64,000 nucleotides of DNA from NCBI RefSeq assembly GCF_000426285.1, contig NZ_AUFB01000005.1, forward strand, positions 310,001-374,000, read 5' to 3'. The stretch is from Rhizobium leucaenae USDA 9039. GTDB taxonomy: Bacteria; Pseudomonadota; Alphaproteobacteria; Rhizobiales; Rhizobiaceae. Both the position numbers and the translations under genes were made by a program. Each line of letters starts with the position of its first letter. The stretch's first letter is position 1. Shown one piece after another: positions 8,431-17,391 of the stretch. A model generated the notes under the pieces. That model was given only the letters and a program-made list of their open reading frames with translations. It was not told where the DNA came from and ran no database searches.

Positions 8431-11400
8431 ATGGCGGCGCGGCAACGCATCATTCCGGTGAGACGCGAATATAACCGCTGGGTCGCGAACCAGACGCTGG
8501 AAGACTATGCGCTGCGCTTTACCGCCAAAAGCGCCCGGCAATTTTCCTCGCAGCGCATCTCGCAGACGGCAATCGGCGCCATCTCCTTTCTGGCGCTGGA
8601 AGCGATCGGCGGCGCCATCACGCTCTCCTACGGCACGACCAACGCCTTCTATGCCATCATCGTCGCGAGCATCGCCATGCTCGCGATCGGCCTGCCGATC
8701 AGCCGCTACGCCATCCGCCACGGCGTCGATATCGACTTGCTGACGCGCGGTGCGAGCTTCGGCTATATCGGCTCGACCATCACCTCGCTGATCTATGCCA
8801 GCTTCACCTTCATGCTGTTTGCCATCGAGGCGTCCATCATGTCGGGAGCGCTGGAGCTGACGCTTGGGATACCCTTGTGGATCGGCTATATCGTCAGCGC
8901 CGTCATGGTCATTCCGCTGGTGACGCATGGCGTCCGTCTGATCAGCCGGTTTCAGCTTCTGACGCAGCCGTTCTGGATCGTCCTCAATATCCTGCCCTTC
9001 ATCTTCATTGCCTTGTCCGATTGGGGGAAGTTCGACCTCTGGCGTGCTTTCGCCGGCATCCATCATACGGCAGGCGCGTCCGGAACCGCGGCTCCCTTCG
9101 ATCTCGTAGAATTCGGCGCGGCTTCCGCCGTGATCCTGGCACTGATGTCGCAGATCGGCGAACAGGCCGACTTTCTGCGCTTCCTGCCGCCGGAAGGCCG
9201 CCGCAAATGGCGGCATCACCTGGTGATCTTCCTCGCCGGTCCCGGCTGGGTGATCATCGGCGCACTGAAGCTGCTGGCCGGCTCCTTCCTCGTCGTACTG
9301 ACGTTGAGTTCCGGTATTCCCGCCGATCGCGCCGCCGATCCGGCGCAGATGTATCTCACCGCCTTCGGCTATATGATCCCTTGGCACAATGCCGCGCTGC
9401 TGTTGATGGCCGCCTTCGTCGTGGTCTCGCAACTCAAGATCAATGTGATGAACGCCTATGCCGGCTCGCTGGCCTGGTCGAATTTCTTCTCGCGGCTGAC
9501 CCACAGCCATCCCGGACGCGTGATCTGGCTGGTCTTCAATGTCGCCATCGCCCTGCTGCTCATGGAACTCGGCATCTATAAGCTGCTGGAGGAAACCCTC
9601 GGCATCTTTTCGATCGTCGCCATGGCTTGGCTCTGCACCATCTCCGCCGATCTGTTCATCAACAAGCCGCTCGGCCTTGCCCCTCCCGGCATCGAGTTCA
9701 AGCGCGCCCATCTCTACGACATCAATCCTGTCGGCTTAGGCGCCATGGCGCTCTCGGCGACGGTTGCCCTCATCGCCCATTTCGGCGTTCTCGGCGCGGT
9801 TGCCGCCTCGCTCGCTCCCTACATCACCTTGGTCATTGCCTTCATCGCCTCGCCCACGCTCGCCTGGGTAACCAAGGGCAAATTCTATCTCGCCCGCAAG
9901 CCGCGCCAAAGCTGGAAGCGCCTGTCCACCATCACCTGCTCGGTCTGCGAACATCCTTTCGAGCCGGAGGACATGGCCTGGTGCCCGGCCTATGCCGCGC
10001 CGATCTGCTCGCTCTGCTGCTCGCTGGACAGCCGCTGCCATGACATGTGCAAGCCGAAGGCTCGGCTCAACGCACAGGTCGGCACCGTCGCTAAGACCCT
10101 GCTGCCGGAGACCGTCGTCGCCAAACTCGCAACCCGTCTCGGCCGCTATGGTATTGCCGTCGCGGTGGCGCTGACGGCTGTGGGCGCCATCCTGGCGATG
10201 ATCGCGCATCAGGTCGGCTCTGCTTCGCCGGAGACGTCCGCGGTGGTCGACCGCACCATCCTGATCGTCTTCTTCGTCTTCGCCGTCATTGCCGGCGTTG
10301 TCTGCTGGTTCTATGTGCTCGCCCATGACAGCCGCGTCGTCGCCGAGGAGGAATCTTCGCGCCAGAACACCCTGCTGCTCAAGGAAATCGCAGCGCATAA
10401 GAAGACGGACGCGGCTTTGCAGAGCGCCAAGGAAGCGGCCGAAGCCGCCAACCGCGCCAAGAGCCGCTACGTCGTCGGCTTGAGCCATGAATTGCGCACG
10501 CCACTCAATGCGGTGCTCGGTTACGCCCAGATCCTTGAGCGCGATGAGACCATCCCGGCGCCGCGACAATCATCATTGAAGGTCATCCGCCGCAGCGCCG
10601 AACATCTCTCTGGTCTGATCGACGGGCTATTGGATATTTCCAAGATCGAGGCCGGCCGGCTACAGGTTTATTCCAACGAGATCAACATCCAGGATTTTCT
10701 CGACCAGATCGTCGATATGTTCCGCCCGCAGGCGCAGGCCAAGGGTCTCGCTTTCATCCATGAGCGATCTCCCGCCCTGCCCGATTATGTCCGCACCGAC
10801 GAAAAGCGACTGCGCCAGATCCTCGTCAATCTGCTTTCCAACGCCATCAAATTCACGGATACGGGGAGCGTGCGCTTCGAGGTCGGCTATCGCAGCCAAG
10901 TCGCGAGCTTCACCATCGCCGATACCGGCCGCGGCATCGCCGAGAAGGACCTCACCCGCATCTACGAGCCCTTTCAGCGCGGCGAAGCCGACAGCGTCCG
11001 CCCTATGCCGGGCCTCGGCCTCGGGCTGACCATTACCCGACTGCTCACCAATACACTCGGCGGCGAAATCTCTGTCGTCAGCGAAAAGGACAAGGGCTCG
11101 ACTTTCAAGGTGCGCCTTATGCTGTCGGCGGTAATCCGGCCGATGAAGCCGCCGGCGCAGGAACAGCGGATCGTCAGCTATGAAGGCCCGCGCCGCACTA
11201 TCGTGGTCGTCGACGACAATGAGGATCACCGCGAGCTAATGCGCGAAGTGCTGTCTCCACTCGATTTCATCGTGCTGACGGCCACCGGCGGACCGGACTG
11301 CCTGACGCTGATCGAGGGCATCAAACCGGATCTTTTCCTGGTCGACATCTCCATGCCGGGCATGAACGGCTGGCAACTGGTCTCGCGGCTGAGGGAGAAC

Positions 11401-11820
11401 GGCCAGATGGCGCCGATCCTGATGCTGTCGGCAAATATCGGCGATGGCGCCGCCGCCAAGGACAGCGACGACAGCCACAACGACGCTATCGCCAAGCCGA
11501 TCGATATCCGCCAACTTCGCGACAAGCTCGCGCTTCATCTTGGCTTGAAGTGGATTTATGCTGACGGTTCCGCGCCGGTCTTGCCAAAACCCGCGCCACC
11601 GATGAAAAGCCCGGGGATAGAGCATGTGCGCGAGTTGATGCGGCTTGGCGAGATCGGCTACGTCAGAGGCATTGAGGCGAAGCTCGCGGACCTTGCCAAA
11701 CTGACTGAAAATCAACCCTTCACCGACGCTCTCAGCACCTATGTCCAAGCCTTCGACCTCGGCGGCTTCCTGGATTTCCTGCATAAATTCCACAATGAAA
11801 AGGTAGAACCGATTGGCTGA
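8431..11820 (+). CDS. Hybrid histidine kinase with NCS1 permease-like sensor domain and Cys cluster
   Basis: 1129 residues from the ATG at 8431 (AAGGGTGG upstream; GTG at 8425 is less likely). Residues about 45-485 are a roughly 12-helix domain resembling NCS1 purine/cytosine permeases: LTRGASFGYIGSTITSLIY, MSQIGEQADFLRF and NVMNAYAGSLAWSNF align with CodB-type motifs. Residues 503-540 hold eight cysteines (503, 506, 518, 526, 529, 530, 536, 540), a zinc-finger-like module. Two more membrane helices (about 570-630) and a short coiled coil lead to HisKA (SHELRTPLNAVLG, His686), HATPase (NLLSNAIKF, DTGRGI, GLGLGLT) and a receiver with Asp972 (LVDISMPGMNG). A helical tail ends the protein. It overlaps the next regulator gene and is divergent from urtA. 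Sensing of a nitrogen compound by the permease-like part is inference. Confidence 0.9.
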   Translation: MAARQRIIPVRREYNRWVANQTLEDYALRFTAKSARQFSSQRISQTAIGAISFLALEAIGGAITLSYGTTNAFYAIIVASIAMLAIGLPISRYAIRHGVDIDLLTRGASFGYIGSTITSLIYASFTFMLFAIEASIMSGALELTLGIPLWIGYIVSAVMVIPLVTHGVRLISRFQLLTQPFWIVLNILPFIFIALSDWGKFDLWRAFAGIHHTAGASGTAAPFDLVEFGAASAVILALMSQIGEQADFLRFLPPEGRRKWRHHLVIFLAGPGWVIIGALKLLAGSFLVVLTLSSGIPADRAADPAQMYLTAFGYMIPWHNAALLLMAAFVVVSQLKINVMNAYAGSLAWSNFFSRLTHSHPGRVIWLVFNVAIALLLMELGIYKLLEETLGIFSIVAMAWLCTISADLFINKPLGLAPPGIEFKRAHLYDINPVGLGAMALSATVALIAHFGVLGAVAASLAPYITLVIAFIASPTLAWVTKGKFYLARKPRQSWKRLSTITCSVCEHPFEPEDMAWCPAYAAPICSLCCSLDSRCHDMCKPKARLNAQVGTVAKTLLPETVVAKLATRLGRYGIAVAVALTAVGAILAMIAHQVGSASPETSAVVDRTILIVFFVFAVIAGVVCWFYVLAHDSRVVAEEESSRQNTLLLKEIAAHKKTDAALQSAKEAAEAANRAKSRYVVGLSHELRTPLNAVLGYAQILERDETIPAPRQSSLKVIRRSAEHLSGLIDGLLDISKIEAGRLQVYSNEINIQDFLDQIVDMFRPQAQAKGLAFIHERSPALPDYVRTDEKRLRQILVNLLSNAIKFTDTGSVRFEVGYRSQVASFTIADTGRGIAEKDLTRIYEPFQRGEADSVRPMPGLGLGLTITRLLTNTLGGEISVVSEKDKGSTFKVRLMLSAVIRPMKPPAQEQRIVSYEGPRRTIVVVDDNEDHRELMREVLSPLDFIVLTATGGPDCLTLIEGIKPDLFLVDISMPGMNGWQLVSRLRENGQMAPILMLSANIGDGAAAKDSDDSHNDAIAKPIDIRQLRDKLALHLGLKWIYADGSAPVLPKPAPPMKSPGIEHVRELMRLGEIGYVRGIEAKLADLAKLTENQPFTDALSTYVQAFDLGGFLDFLHKFHNEKVEPIG

Positions 11821-12739
11821 GCCCGCCCTTCCCCGCGATATAGTCTTGCTCGTGGACGATTCGCCGGAGGCGCTCGGATTCCTGACTGACGCCCTGGAGC
11901 AGTCGGGCTTTTCCGTGCTGATCGCCACGTCGGGACAGGCGGCACTGAACATCGTCGAACGCATCACGCCGGACCTGATTTTGCTCGATGCCGTGATGCC
12001 GTCCATGGACGGTTTCGAGACCTGCCGGCGGCTGAAGGCCAATGCCGGCATCGCCCAGGTACCGGTGGTCTTCATGACCGGACTGACCGAAACCGAGCAT
12101 GTCGTGCATGCGCTGGAATCCGGCGGCGTCGACTACCTCACTAAGCCGATCAACGTCGACGAACTGCGCGCCCGCATCCGCGTCCATCTGCGCAATGCCC
12201 GCTCTGCCCAAAGCGCCAGGGTCGCGCTCGACGCCGCCGGCCGGCACCTTCTGGCGGTCAAAGGCGATGGCGCGATCCACTGGTCGACACCGCAAGCGAC
12301 GCGCCTTGTCAATGCCGCCACCGGCAGCGACGACGGCCTCGATCTCGTGGCGAAACACATCGCCGCCTTCATGCGCGAGCGAGAACGGCTAAGCTTGGGG
12401 CGCGGCGACAACCCATTTTCCATCAACAACGGCAGTCAGGCCGCTCTGCAGCTCGCCTTCCTCGGCGCGATCGGCCCCGACGAATATCTCTTTCGCTTGA
12501 CCGCCACCAGCCAGCGCGCCGACGACGGCGTGCTGCGCCAGCATTTCGCGCTCACCCAGCGCGAATCCGAAGTGCTGCTTTGGATCGCCAAGGGCAAATC
12601 GAACCGCGATATCGGCGAGATCCTGGGCCTTTCCGCTCGGACGGTGAACAAACATCTGGAGCAGATCTATGTGAAGCTCGGGGTTGAGAACCGGGCTTCT
12701 GCAGCGGTGAAGGCAGCGCATGTGCTGCATGAGATGTGA
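11813..12739 (+). CDS. Response regulator with receiver and LuxR-type DNA-binding domain
   Basis: 308 residues. The receiver (about 8-128) starts RDIVLLVDDS and has the phospho-acceptor in LILLDAVMPSMDG and the Lys in YLTKPI. A middle segment of about 100 residues (130-235) is not recognised and may be PAS-like. The C-terminus is a LuxR/FixJ helix-turn-helix: LTQRESEVLLWIAKGKSN and GLSARTVNKHLEQIYVKLGV. The only workable start is TTG at 11813, which overlaps the kinase stop by 8 bases. An AAGG sits 9 bases upstream, so translation is probably coupled to the kinase. It is the likely output of the NCS1-type kinase and a candidate regulator of the urt-ure cluster (inference from position). Confidence 0.9.
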   Translation: MAEPALPRDIVLLVDDSPEALGFLTDALEQSGFSVLIATSGQAALNIVERITPDLILLDAVMPSMDGFETCRRLKANAGIAQVPVVFMTGLTETEHVVHALESGGVDYLTKPINVDELRARIRVHLRNARSAQSARVALDAAGRHLLAVKGDGAIHWSTPQATRLVNAATGSDDGLDLVAKHIAAFMRERERLSLGRGDNPFSINNGSQAALQLAFLGAIGPDEYLFRLTATSQRADDGVLRQHFALTQRESEVLLWIAKGKSNRDIGEILGLSARTVNKHLEQIYVKLGVENRASAAVKAAHVLHEM

Positions 12740-12750
12740 CGACAATTCAT

Positions 12751-12983
12751 CCCCTCGCCCGCTTGCGGGGAAAGGGCTAATTTAGGTAAGGGGCCAGGCA
12801 GATAATCTCGGCAACGATGCCTCTCCTGGCCTTCCGGTAAGATAAACGGCATTGCTGCATCGCGATGTCGGCGCTCTATTTGCGAACTTCCCTCTCGAAA
12901 AGCCCCTCATCGACCGATCGCCATGTCGCTGTGCTCAACGGCCCTCGGCCACCTTCTCCCGGCCGCATTGCGGGGCGAAGGAG
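12751..12983. repeat. Two degenerate partial RIME-like pieces
   Basis: 12751-12792 (CCCCTCGCC, then GCGGGGAAAGGGCTAA, then TAAGGGG) resembles one half of a RIME. 12903-12983 (CCCCTCATCG, then GGCCACCTTCTCCCGG, then GCGGGGCGAAGG) resembles the other half. Both are decayed relative to the element at 3190. They fill the 245-base gap between the response regulator and the convergent dehydrogenase gene. No separate terminator was seen; the GC-rich hairpin at 12751 could act as one. Confidence 0.5.
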
Positions 12984-12984
12984 T

Positions 12985-13956
12985 CTAGACGACCCGATCC
13001 GGCGGCTCTCGGCCTTCGAAAAATGCTGTGACATTGTCCACCACCTTCATTCCCATCGCCGTGCGCGTCTCTTCGGTCGCACTGCCGAGATGCGGTAGCA
13101 GCACGACGTTCTCCATTGTCTTCAGCCTCTCCGGCACATTCGGCTCCGCTTCGTAAACATCAAGACCCGCGCCGCGGATCGTGCCTTGCTCCAGCGCCGA
13201 GATCAGCGCCGTCTCGTCGACGACGTCACCCCTTGCCGTATTGATCAGAAAGGCACCAGGTTTCATCGCAGCGAAACGGGCTGCATTCATCAAATGACGG
13301 TTCTCCTCGCCGCCAGGGCAATGCAGAGAAACGAAATCGGAAGCCGCGAGCACATCCTCCACCCTCTGCAATTGGACGGCGCCGTAGCGCGATGCTTCCA
13401 TCGGATCGATGGCGGAGCGATTGTAGAAGACGACATCCATGCCGAAGCCAAAATGGCAGCGCTGCGCGAACGCGCGGCCGATGCGACCGAAGCCGATGAT
13501 GCCGACGGTTTTTCCGGTTACCTTGGTGCCGACGAGATGTGTCGGGCGCCAGCCGGTCCAAGCGCCGGCCCTTAATTCGCGCTCGCCTTCGCCGCCGCGG
13601 CGGGCGACGGAAAGAAGGAGCAACATGGCGATATCGGCCGTGCAATCGGTCAACACACCGGGCGTGTTGGTGACGACGATGCCCTTCTCCTTGGTGGCCG
13701 CGATGTCGATGTGATTAAAGCCGACGCCGAAATTGCCGAGGATTTTTGTCCTGATGGCATCGCCTTCGAAAAGCGAAGCCGGAAGCTTGTCGGAGACAGT
13801 CGGCAGCACCGCATCATAAGACCGCAGGGCCTCGCGCAACTGCCCGGCATCAAGTGCGATGTCATCCGAATTGAACGTCGCGTCGAAGCGCTCGGAAAGG
13901 ATGGCCTCCACTGCGGCCGGCCAGCGCCGGGTAACAAGAATACGGGGTCTGGTCAT
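12985..13956 (-). CDS. D-isomer 2-hydroxyacid dehydrogenase (glyoxylate/hydroxypyruvate reductase-like)
   Basis: 323 residues, full length. The NAD(P)-binding motif is VGIIGFGRIGRAFAQRC. The catalytic Arg lies in NTARGDVVDE, the Glu in DVYEAEPNVPE and the His in LLPHLGSATEETR. The early GVGFNHIDIAATKEKGI motif is typical of the GyaR/GhrB group, so reduction of glyoxylate or hydroxypyruvate is a reasonable guess; the exact substrate cannot be read. It stands alone on the minus strand, downstream of the braC terminator. Confidence 0.9.
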   Translation of the reverse strand: MTRPRILVTRRWPAAVEAILSERFDATFNSDDIALDAGQLREALRSYDAVLPTVSDKLPASLFEGDAIRTKILGNFGVGFNHIDIAATKEKGIVVTNTPGVLTDCTADIAMLLLLSVARRGGEGERELRAGAWTGWRPTHLVGTKVTGKTVGIIGFGRIGRAFAQRCHFGFGMDVVFYNRSAIDPMEASRYGAVQLQRVEDVLAASDFVSLHCPGGEENRHLMNAARFAAMKPGAFLINTARGDVVDETALISALEQGTIRGAGLDVYEAEPNVPERLKTMENVVLLPHLGSATEETRTAMGMKVVDNVTAFFEGREPPDRVV

Positions 13957-14045
13957 GCTGCATCTTCCTCCTGCCTAAAGATGGCTTCAGACTTAAAGCA
14001 CGACCGCCGCAAAGGGAATGCCGTTCCCGCGGGCTGAACGCAAAG

Positions 14046-14068
14046 AAGCCCGGTCGATGACCGGGCTT
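14046..14068 (-). terminator. Terminator of braC
   Basis: AAGCCCGGTC (14046-14055) and GACCGGGCTT (14059-14068) form a perfect 10-bp stem with a 3-base loop, 40 bases past the braC stop. On the minus strand it is followed by CTTTGCG, a short T-rich tail. Confidence 0.75.
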
Positions 14069-14107
14069 CCAGATCGAGCGCATGCCGGAAACCGGCGCTG
14101 CGGGTGA

Positions 14108-15229
14108 TTACTTTTCGATTTCGGCGTAGTTGTACTTGCCGTCCGAACCCTTGGACCACTTGTACATCACGTAATCCGGACGGGTGATGTCGCCCTTTTC
14201 GTTGAAGCCGAGTTCGCCGATGGCGGTCTTGTAGGGACCCTTTGCCTTCAGCGCGTCGGCAACAGCCATCGGATCGCTGGAGCCGGCAGCCTTTGCGGCG
14301 TCGGCGATGACCTGCATGGCAGCATACGCATAGAGCGTGTAGCCTTCCGGCTCATAGCCGGCAGCGCGGAACTTGGCGACCAGATCCTTGGAAGCCGGGT
14401 TCTTGCGCGGATCCGGAGCGAAGGTCATCAGCGTGCCGTTGACGGCGTCGCCGGCGATCGAAGCAAGCTCGTTCGAGACGATACCGTCACCAGACATGAA
14501 GTGAGCCTTGACGCCCTGGTCGGCCATCTGGCGCATGATCAGGCCGGCTTCGGTGTGCAGACCGCCGTAGTAGACGAAGTCTACGCCGGCTTCCTTCATC
14601 TTGGCGATGAGGGCCGAGTAGTCCTTGTCGCCGGGAGTGATGCCTTCGTAGAGAACTTCCTTCATGCCATCGGCATTGAGGTTCTTCTTGGTCTCGTCGG
14701 CAAGGCCCTGGCCATAGGGGGTCTTGTCGTGAACGATGGCAACCTTGGCGCCCTTGAAGTTGTCGGAAATGTACTTGCCGGCGACTGCGCCCTGCTGGTC
14801 GTCACGGCCGCAGGTACGGAAGGTGTTCCACAGACCGCGTTCGGTGAACACCGGGTTGGTGGAAGCCGGGGTGATCTGAAGGATGCCGTTTTCGGCATAG
14901 ACTTCGGAAGCCGGGATGGAAACGCCCGAGTTGAAGTGGCCGACAACGAACTTGACGCCGTCAGCGACGAACTTGTTGGCGACCGAAACGCCCTGCTTGG
15001 CGTCGGAAACGTCGTCGCCGAGTTCGAGCTTGATCTTTTCACCGTTGATGCCACCGGCAGCGTTGATGTCGGCCACGGCCTGCTCGGCGCCCTTCTGGAG
15101 CTGAGCGCCGAAGGCAGCATTTGCACCCGTCAGAGGGCCTGCAACGCCAATGATGATGTCAGCCTTCGCAACGCCGCTGAACGCGATCATCGCCGACAGA
15201 GCCACGGCCGACAGAAGATACTTCTTCAT
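14108..15229 (-). CDS. braC: Branched-chain amino acid binding protein BraC (LivK family)
   Basis: 373 residues from the ATG at 15229 (GGGAG upstream); an upstream in-frame extension to 15313 lacks support and crosses a repeat. Residues 1-23 are a signal peptide ending VAKAD. The mature protein starts [17 protein letters not shown] and has [17 protein letters not shown] and [13 protein letters not shown], the Leu/Ile/Val-binding fold. It captures amino acids in the periplasm for BraDEFG. A 183-base gap with a palindromic repeat precedes it, so it may have its own promoter. Confidence 0.95.
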   Translation of the reverse strand: MKKYLLSAVALSAMIAFSGVAKADIIIGVAGPLTGANAAFGAQLQKGAEQAVADINAAGGINGEKIKLELGDDVSDAKQGVSVANKFVADGVKFVVGHFNSGVSIPASEVYAENGILQITPASTNPVFTERGLWNTFRTCGRDDQQGAVAGKYISDNFKGAKVAIVHDKTPYGQGLADETKKNLNADGMKEVLYEGITPGDKDYSALIAKMKEAGVDFVYYGGLHTEAGLIMRQMADQGVKAHFMSGDGIVSNELASIAGDAVNGTLMTFAPDPRKNPASKDLVAKFRAAGYEPEGYTLYAYAAMQVIADAAKAAGSSDPMAVADALKAKGPYKTAIGELGFNEKGDITRPDYVMYKWSKGSDGKYNYAEIEK

Positions 15230-15330
15230 ATTGTTACTCCCAATTTTTTGAGCGGGTTCCGTTTGATTTGCCCTGCGCAATACCCACCAATCATCGCGCC
15301 GGTAAACTTGCATTTCGAAGTCTGGAGGAC

Positions 15331-15370
15331 ATGATTCCGAAAAGTGTCGAGCGGTTTTCGGACAGGATCA
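15331..15370. repeat. Rhizobial ~40-bp palindromic repeat, copy 1
   Basis: The sequence runs ATGATTCCGAAAAGTG, then a centre TCGAG, then CGGTTTTCGGACAGGATCA. The arms TCCGAAAA and TTTTCGGA are perfect inverted repeats. This is the familiar short intergenic palindrome found in many copies in rhizobial chromosomes (family recalled, not searched). It lies just upstream of braC and would form a hairpin in any read-through transcript from the DUF6867 gene. Confidence 0.65.
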
Positions 15371-15412
15371 AACCCACCTTGTATTCAGACTGAGCCTAGT
15401 TTCGGCGCACTG

Positions 15413-15766
15413 TCAATTCTTCTTCTTCCACGAGAAGGCAGAAGTTTTTTCATACAGCCAGTAGTAGTTGTTCACCATCTGGTAGGTGCGTCGATAGCGG
15501 TACCCCGCCGTCGAGAAAATCAGGAGAAGAACCACGTCGAGAACATAGTTGCCGAGGTCGAACACCGGGCCGTTGAACAGCGCATGGTGCAGGAACTGCA
15601 GCCCAAGGCCGATCAGGAACGTATAGATGACCACCAACGGATAGGAGTTCCAGTTGCTCGCCACGGCGCGGCCGGCGCGCCATGCCGTCCAGAAACCCAA
15701 AAGAACGATAACCACACGAATGACGAGGCGCCCGCCGGTATCGCTTTCGAAGAAAAGTCCCTGCAT
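15413..15766 (-). CDS. Small membrane protein, DUF6867 family, in the bra operon
   Basis: 117 residues with three hydrophobic segments (about 14-34, 43-62 and 70-88) and a basic C-terminus (ends SWKKKN). Conserved-looking features are FESDTGGRLVIRVV, WRAGRAVA and YRYRRTYQMVNNYYWLYE. I recognise it as the small protein often found next to livF in alphaproteobacteria. Its function is unknown. It lies 24 bases after braG on the same strand, so it is probably co-transcribed and could associate with the permease. Confidence 0.8.
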   Translation of the reverse strand: MQGLFFESDTGGRLVIRVVIVLLGFWTAWRAGRAVASNWNSYPLVVIYTFLIGLGLQFLHHALFNGPVFDLGNYVLDVVLLLIFSTAGYRYRRTYQMVNNYYWLYEKTSAFSWKKKN

Positions 15767-15790
15767 ATCAAATTCTCCGCAGAACGAGAC

Positions 15791-16519
15791 TCAATGGTGA
15801 CCGCCTTCGAGATAGGCGGAGCGCACTTCCGGATTGGCGAGCAGTTCCTTGCCGGAGCCGCTCATCGTCACCCGGCCGTTGACCATGACATAAGCGCGGT
15901 CGGAGAGCTTCAGGGCCGCAAAAGCGTTCTGCTCGACCAGGAAGACGGTGAGCCCCTGGCTCTTGTTCAGAACCTTGATGGCTTCGAAAATGCCCTTGAC
16001 GATCAGCGGCGCAAGGCCGAGCGAAGGTTCGTCCAGCAAAAGCAGCTTCGGGCGTGCCATCAGCGCACGGCCGATCGACAGCATCTGCTGCTCGCCGCCC
16101 GACAGCGTGCCGCCACGCTGCGATTGACGCTCCTTCAGGCGCGGAAACAGGGTGAAGATCTTCTCGACATCCTCATTGAAATATTTGAGCTTGTCGAGGC
16201 TCGCGCCCATCTGCAGGTTTTCGTAAACCGTCATGCGCGGGAAGATGCGCCGCCCTTCCGGCGATTGCGCAATACGCAGCCGGGCGATCTCATGCGTCGG
16301 CATGTGGGTGATGTCGCGGCCATCGAAGGTCACCGAGCCGTTGCGCGCTTGCGGGCTACCGCAGATCGTCATCATCAATGTCGACTTGCCGGCACCGTTG
16401 GCGCCGATCAGGCTGACGATTTCGCCGCTGTTGACTTCGACATTGACACCGGCGAGAGCGCGGATATTGCCGTAATAGGTTTCGACGCCTTCAACTTTCA
16501 GAAGCGGTTGCCCCGTCAT
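15791..16519 (-). CDS. braG: Branched-chain amino acid ABC transporter ATPase BraG (LivF)
   Basis: 242 residues. Walker A is GANGAGKST, the Q-loop region is IAQSPEGRRIFPRMTVYENLQMGA, the signature is LSGGEQQMLSIGRALM, and Walker B is LLLLDEPSLGLAPL. The SLGLAP sequence marks LivF-type proteins. Its ATG overlaps the braF stop by 4 bases. Confidence 0.95.
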   Translation of the reverse strand: MTGQPLLKVEGVETYYGNIRALAGVNVEVNSGEIVSLIGANGAGKSTLMMTICGSPQARNGSVTFDGRDITHMPTHEIARLRIAQSPEGRRIFPRMTVYENLQMGASLDKLKYFNEDVEKIFTLFPRLKERQSQRGGTLSGGEQQMLSIGRALMARPKLLLLDEPSLGLAPLIVKGIFEAIKVLNKSQGLTVFLVEQNAFAALKLSDRAYVMVNGRVTMSGSGKELLANPEVRSAYLEGGHH

Positions 16520-17391
16520 CGATGTTCGCCCTCTTGGAGGTGCTCGACTTCGGCAATCACCTCTTCCACTTCTTCATCTTCGACACCCAGATAAGCCGCG
16601 ATCACTCTCGGATCGTTCTTGACCTCATCCGGCGTACCATCGGCAATCTTCTGTCCGTATTCCAGCACGACGACATGATCGGAGATTTCCATCACAACCG
16701 ACATGTCGTGTTCGATCAGAAGGATCGACGTGTCGGCATCCTTGCGAATGCTGCGCAGGAATTCGTTGAGTACCAGCGACTCGCGCGGATTAAGACCGGC
16801 GGCCGGCTCGTCCAGGCACAGGAGTTCGGGGCCGGTGCACATGGCACGGGCGATTTCGAGACGGCGTTGCGCGCCGTATGGAAGATCGCCGGCCGGATCG
16901 TCGGCGCGATCGACGAGATCGGCCTTCTCCAGCCAGAAGCGTGCCAGTTCGATCGCGTTCTTCGCTTCGGCGCGATATTTGCCGACGCCGAGCAGACCAA
17001 GCACCGTAAAGCCCGACGCGCGCATCAGCTTGTTGTGCTGAGCAACCAGCAGGTTTTCAAGCACGGTCAGGCCCGAGAACAGGCGGATGTTCTGGAACGT
17101 ACGCGCCACCTTGGCTTCGCGGGTAATGCGGAAGTCCGGCAGCCGCTCCAGGAGGAATTGCTTGCCGCTCTTCTGGTTGAGCGTGATCATCCCCATCGTC
17201 GGCTTGTAGAAACCGGTGATGCAATTGAACACGGTGGTCTTGCCGGCGCCGTTCGGGCCAATCAGCGCGGTAATATCGCCGCGCTTGGCCTCGAAGGAGA
17301 AGTCGTTGATCGCCATCAGGCCACCAAACTTCATCGACAGATGGTCGACCTTCAGCAGGACGTCGTCAGGGGTTACGGTCACAGCATTCAT
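16516..17391 (-). CDS. braF: Branched-chain amino acid ABC transporter ATPase BraF (LivG)
   Basis: 291 residues. Walker A is GPNGAGKTT. The LivG-specific motifs [11 protein letters not shown] and [25 protein letters not shown] are present. The signature region is [16 protein letters not shown] and Walker B is [15 protein letters not shown]. The C-terminus is longer than usual and very acidic ([17 protein letters not shown]). It overlaps braE by one base and braG by four. Confidence 0.95.
   Translation of the reverse strand: MNAVTVTPDDVLLKVDHLSMKFGGLMAINDFSFEAKRGDITALIGPNGAGKTTVFNCITGFYKPTMGMITLNQKSGKQFLLERLPDFRITREAKVARTFQNIRLFSGLTVLENLLVAQHNKLMRASGFTVLGLLGVGKYRAEAKNAIELARFWLEKADLVDRADDPAGDLPYGAQRRLEIARAMCTGPELLCLDEPAAGLNPRESLVLNEFLRSIRKDADTSILLIEHDMSVVMEISDHVVVLEYGQKIADGTPDEVKNDPRVIAAYLGVEDEEVEEVIAEVEHLQEGEHR

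Noticed and set aside
8368-9711. 447-codon open frame on the minus strand
   Set aside because: Antisense to the NCS1 domain of the kinase. The translation is an Asp/Gly/His/Gln-rich shadow with no domain.
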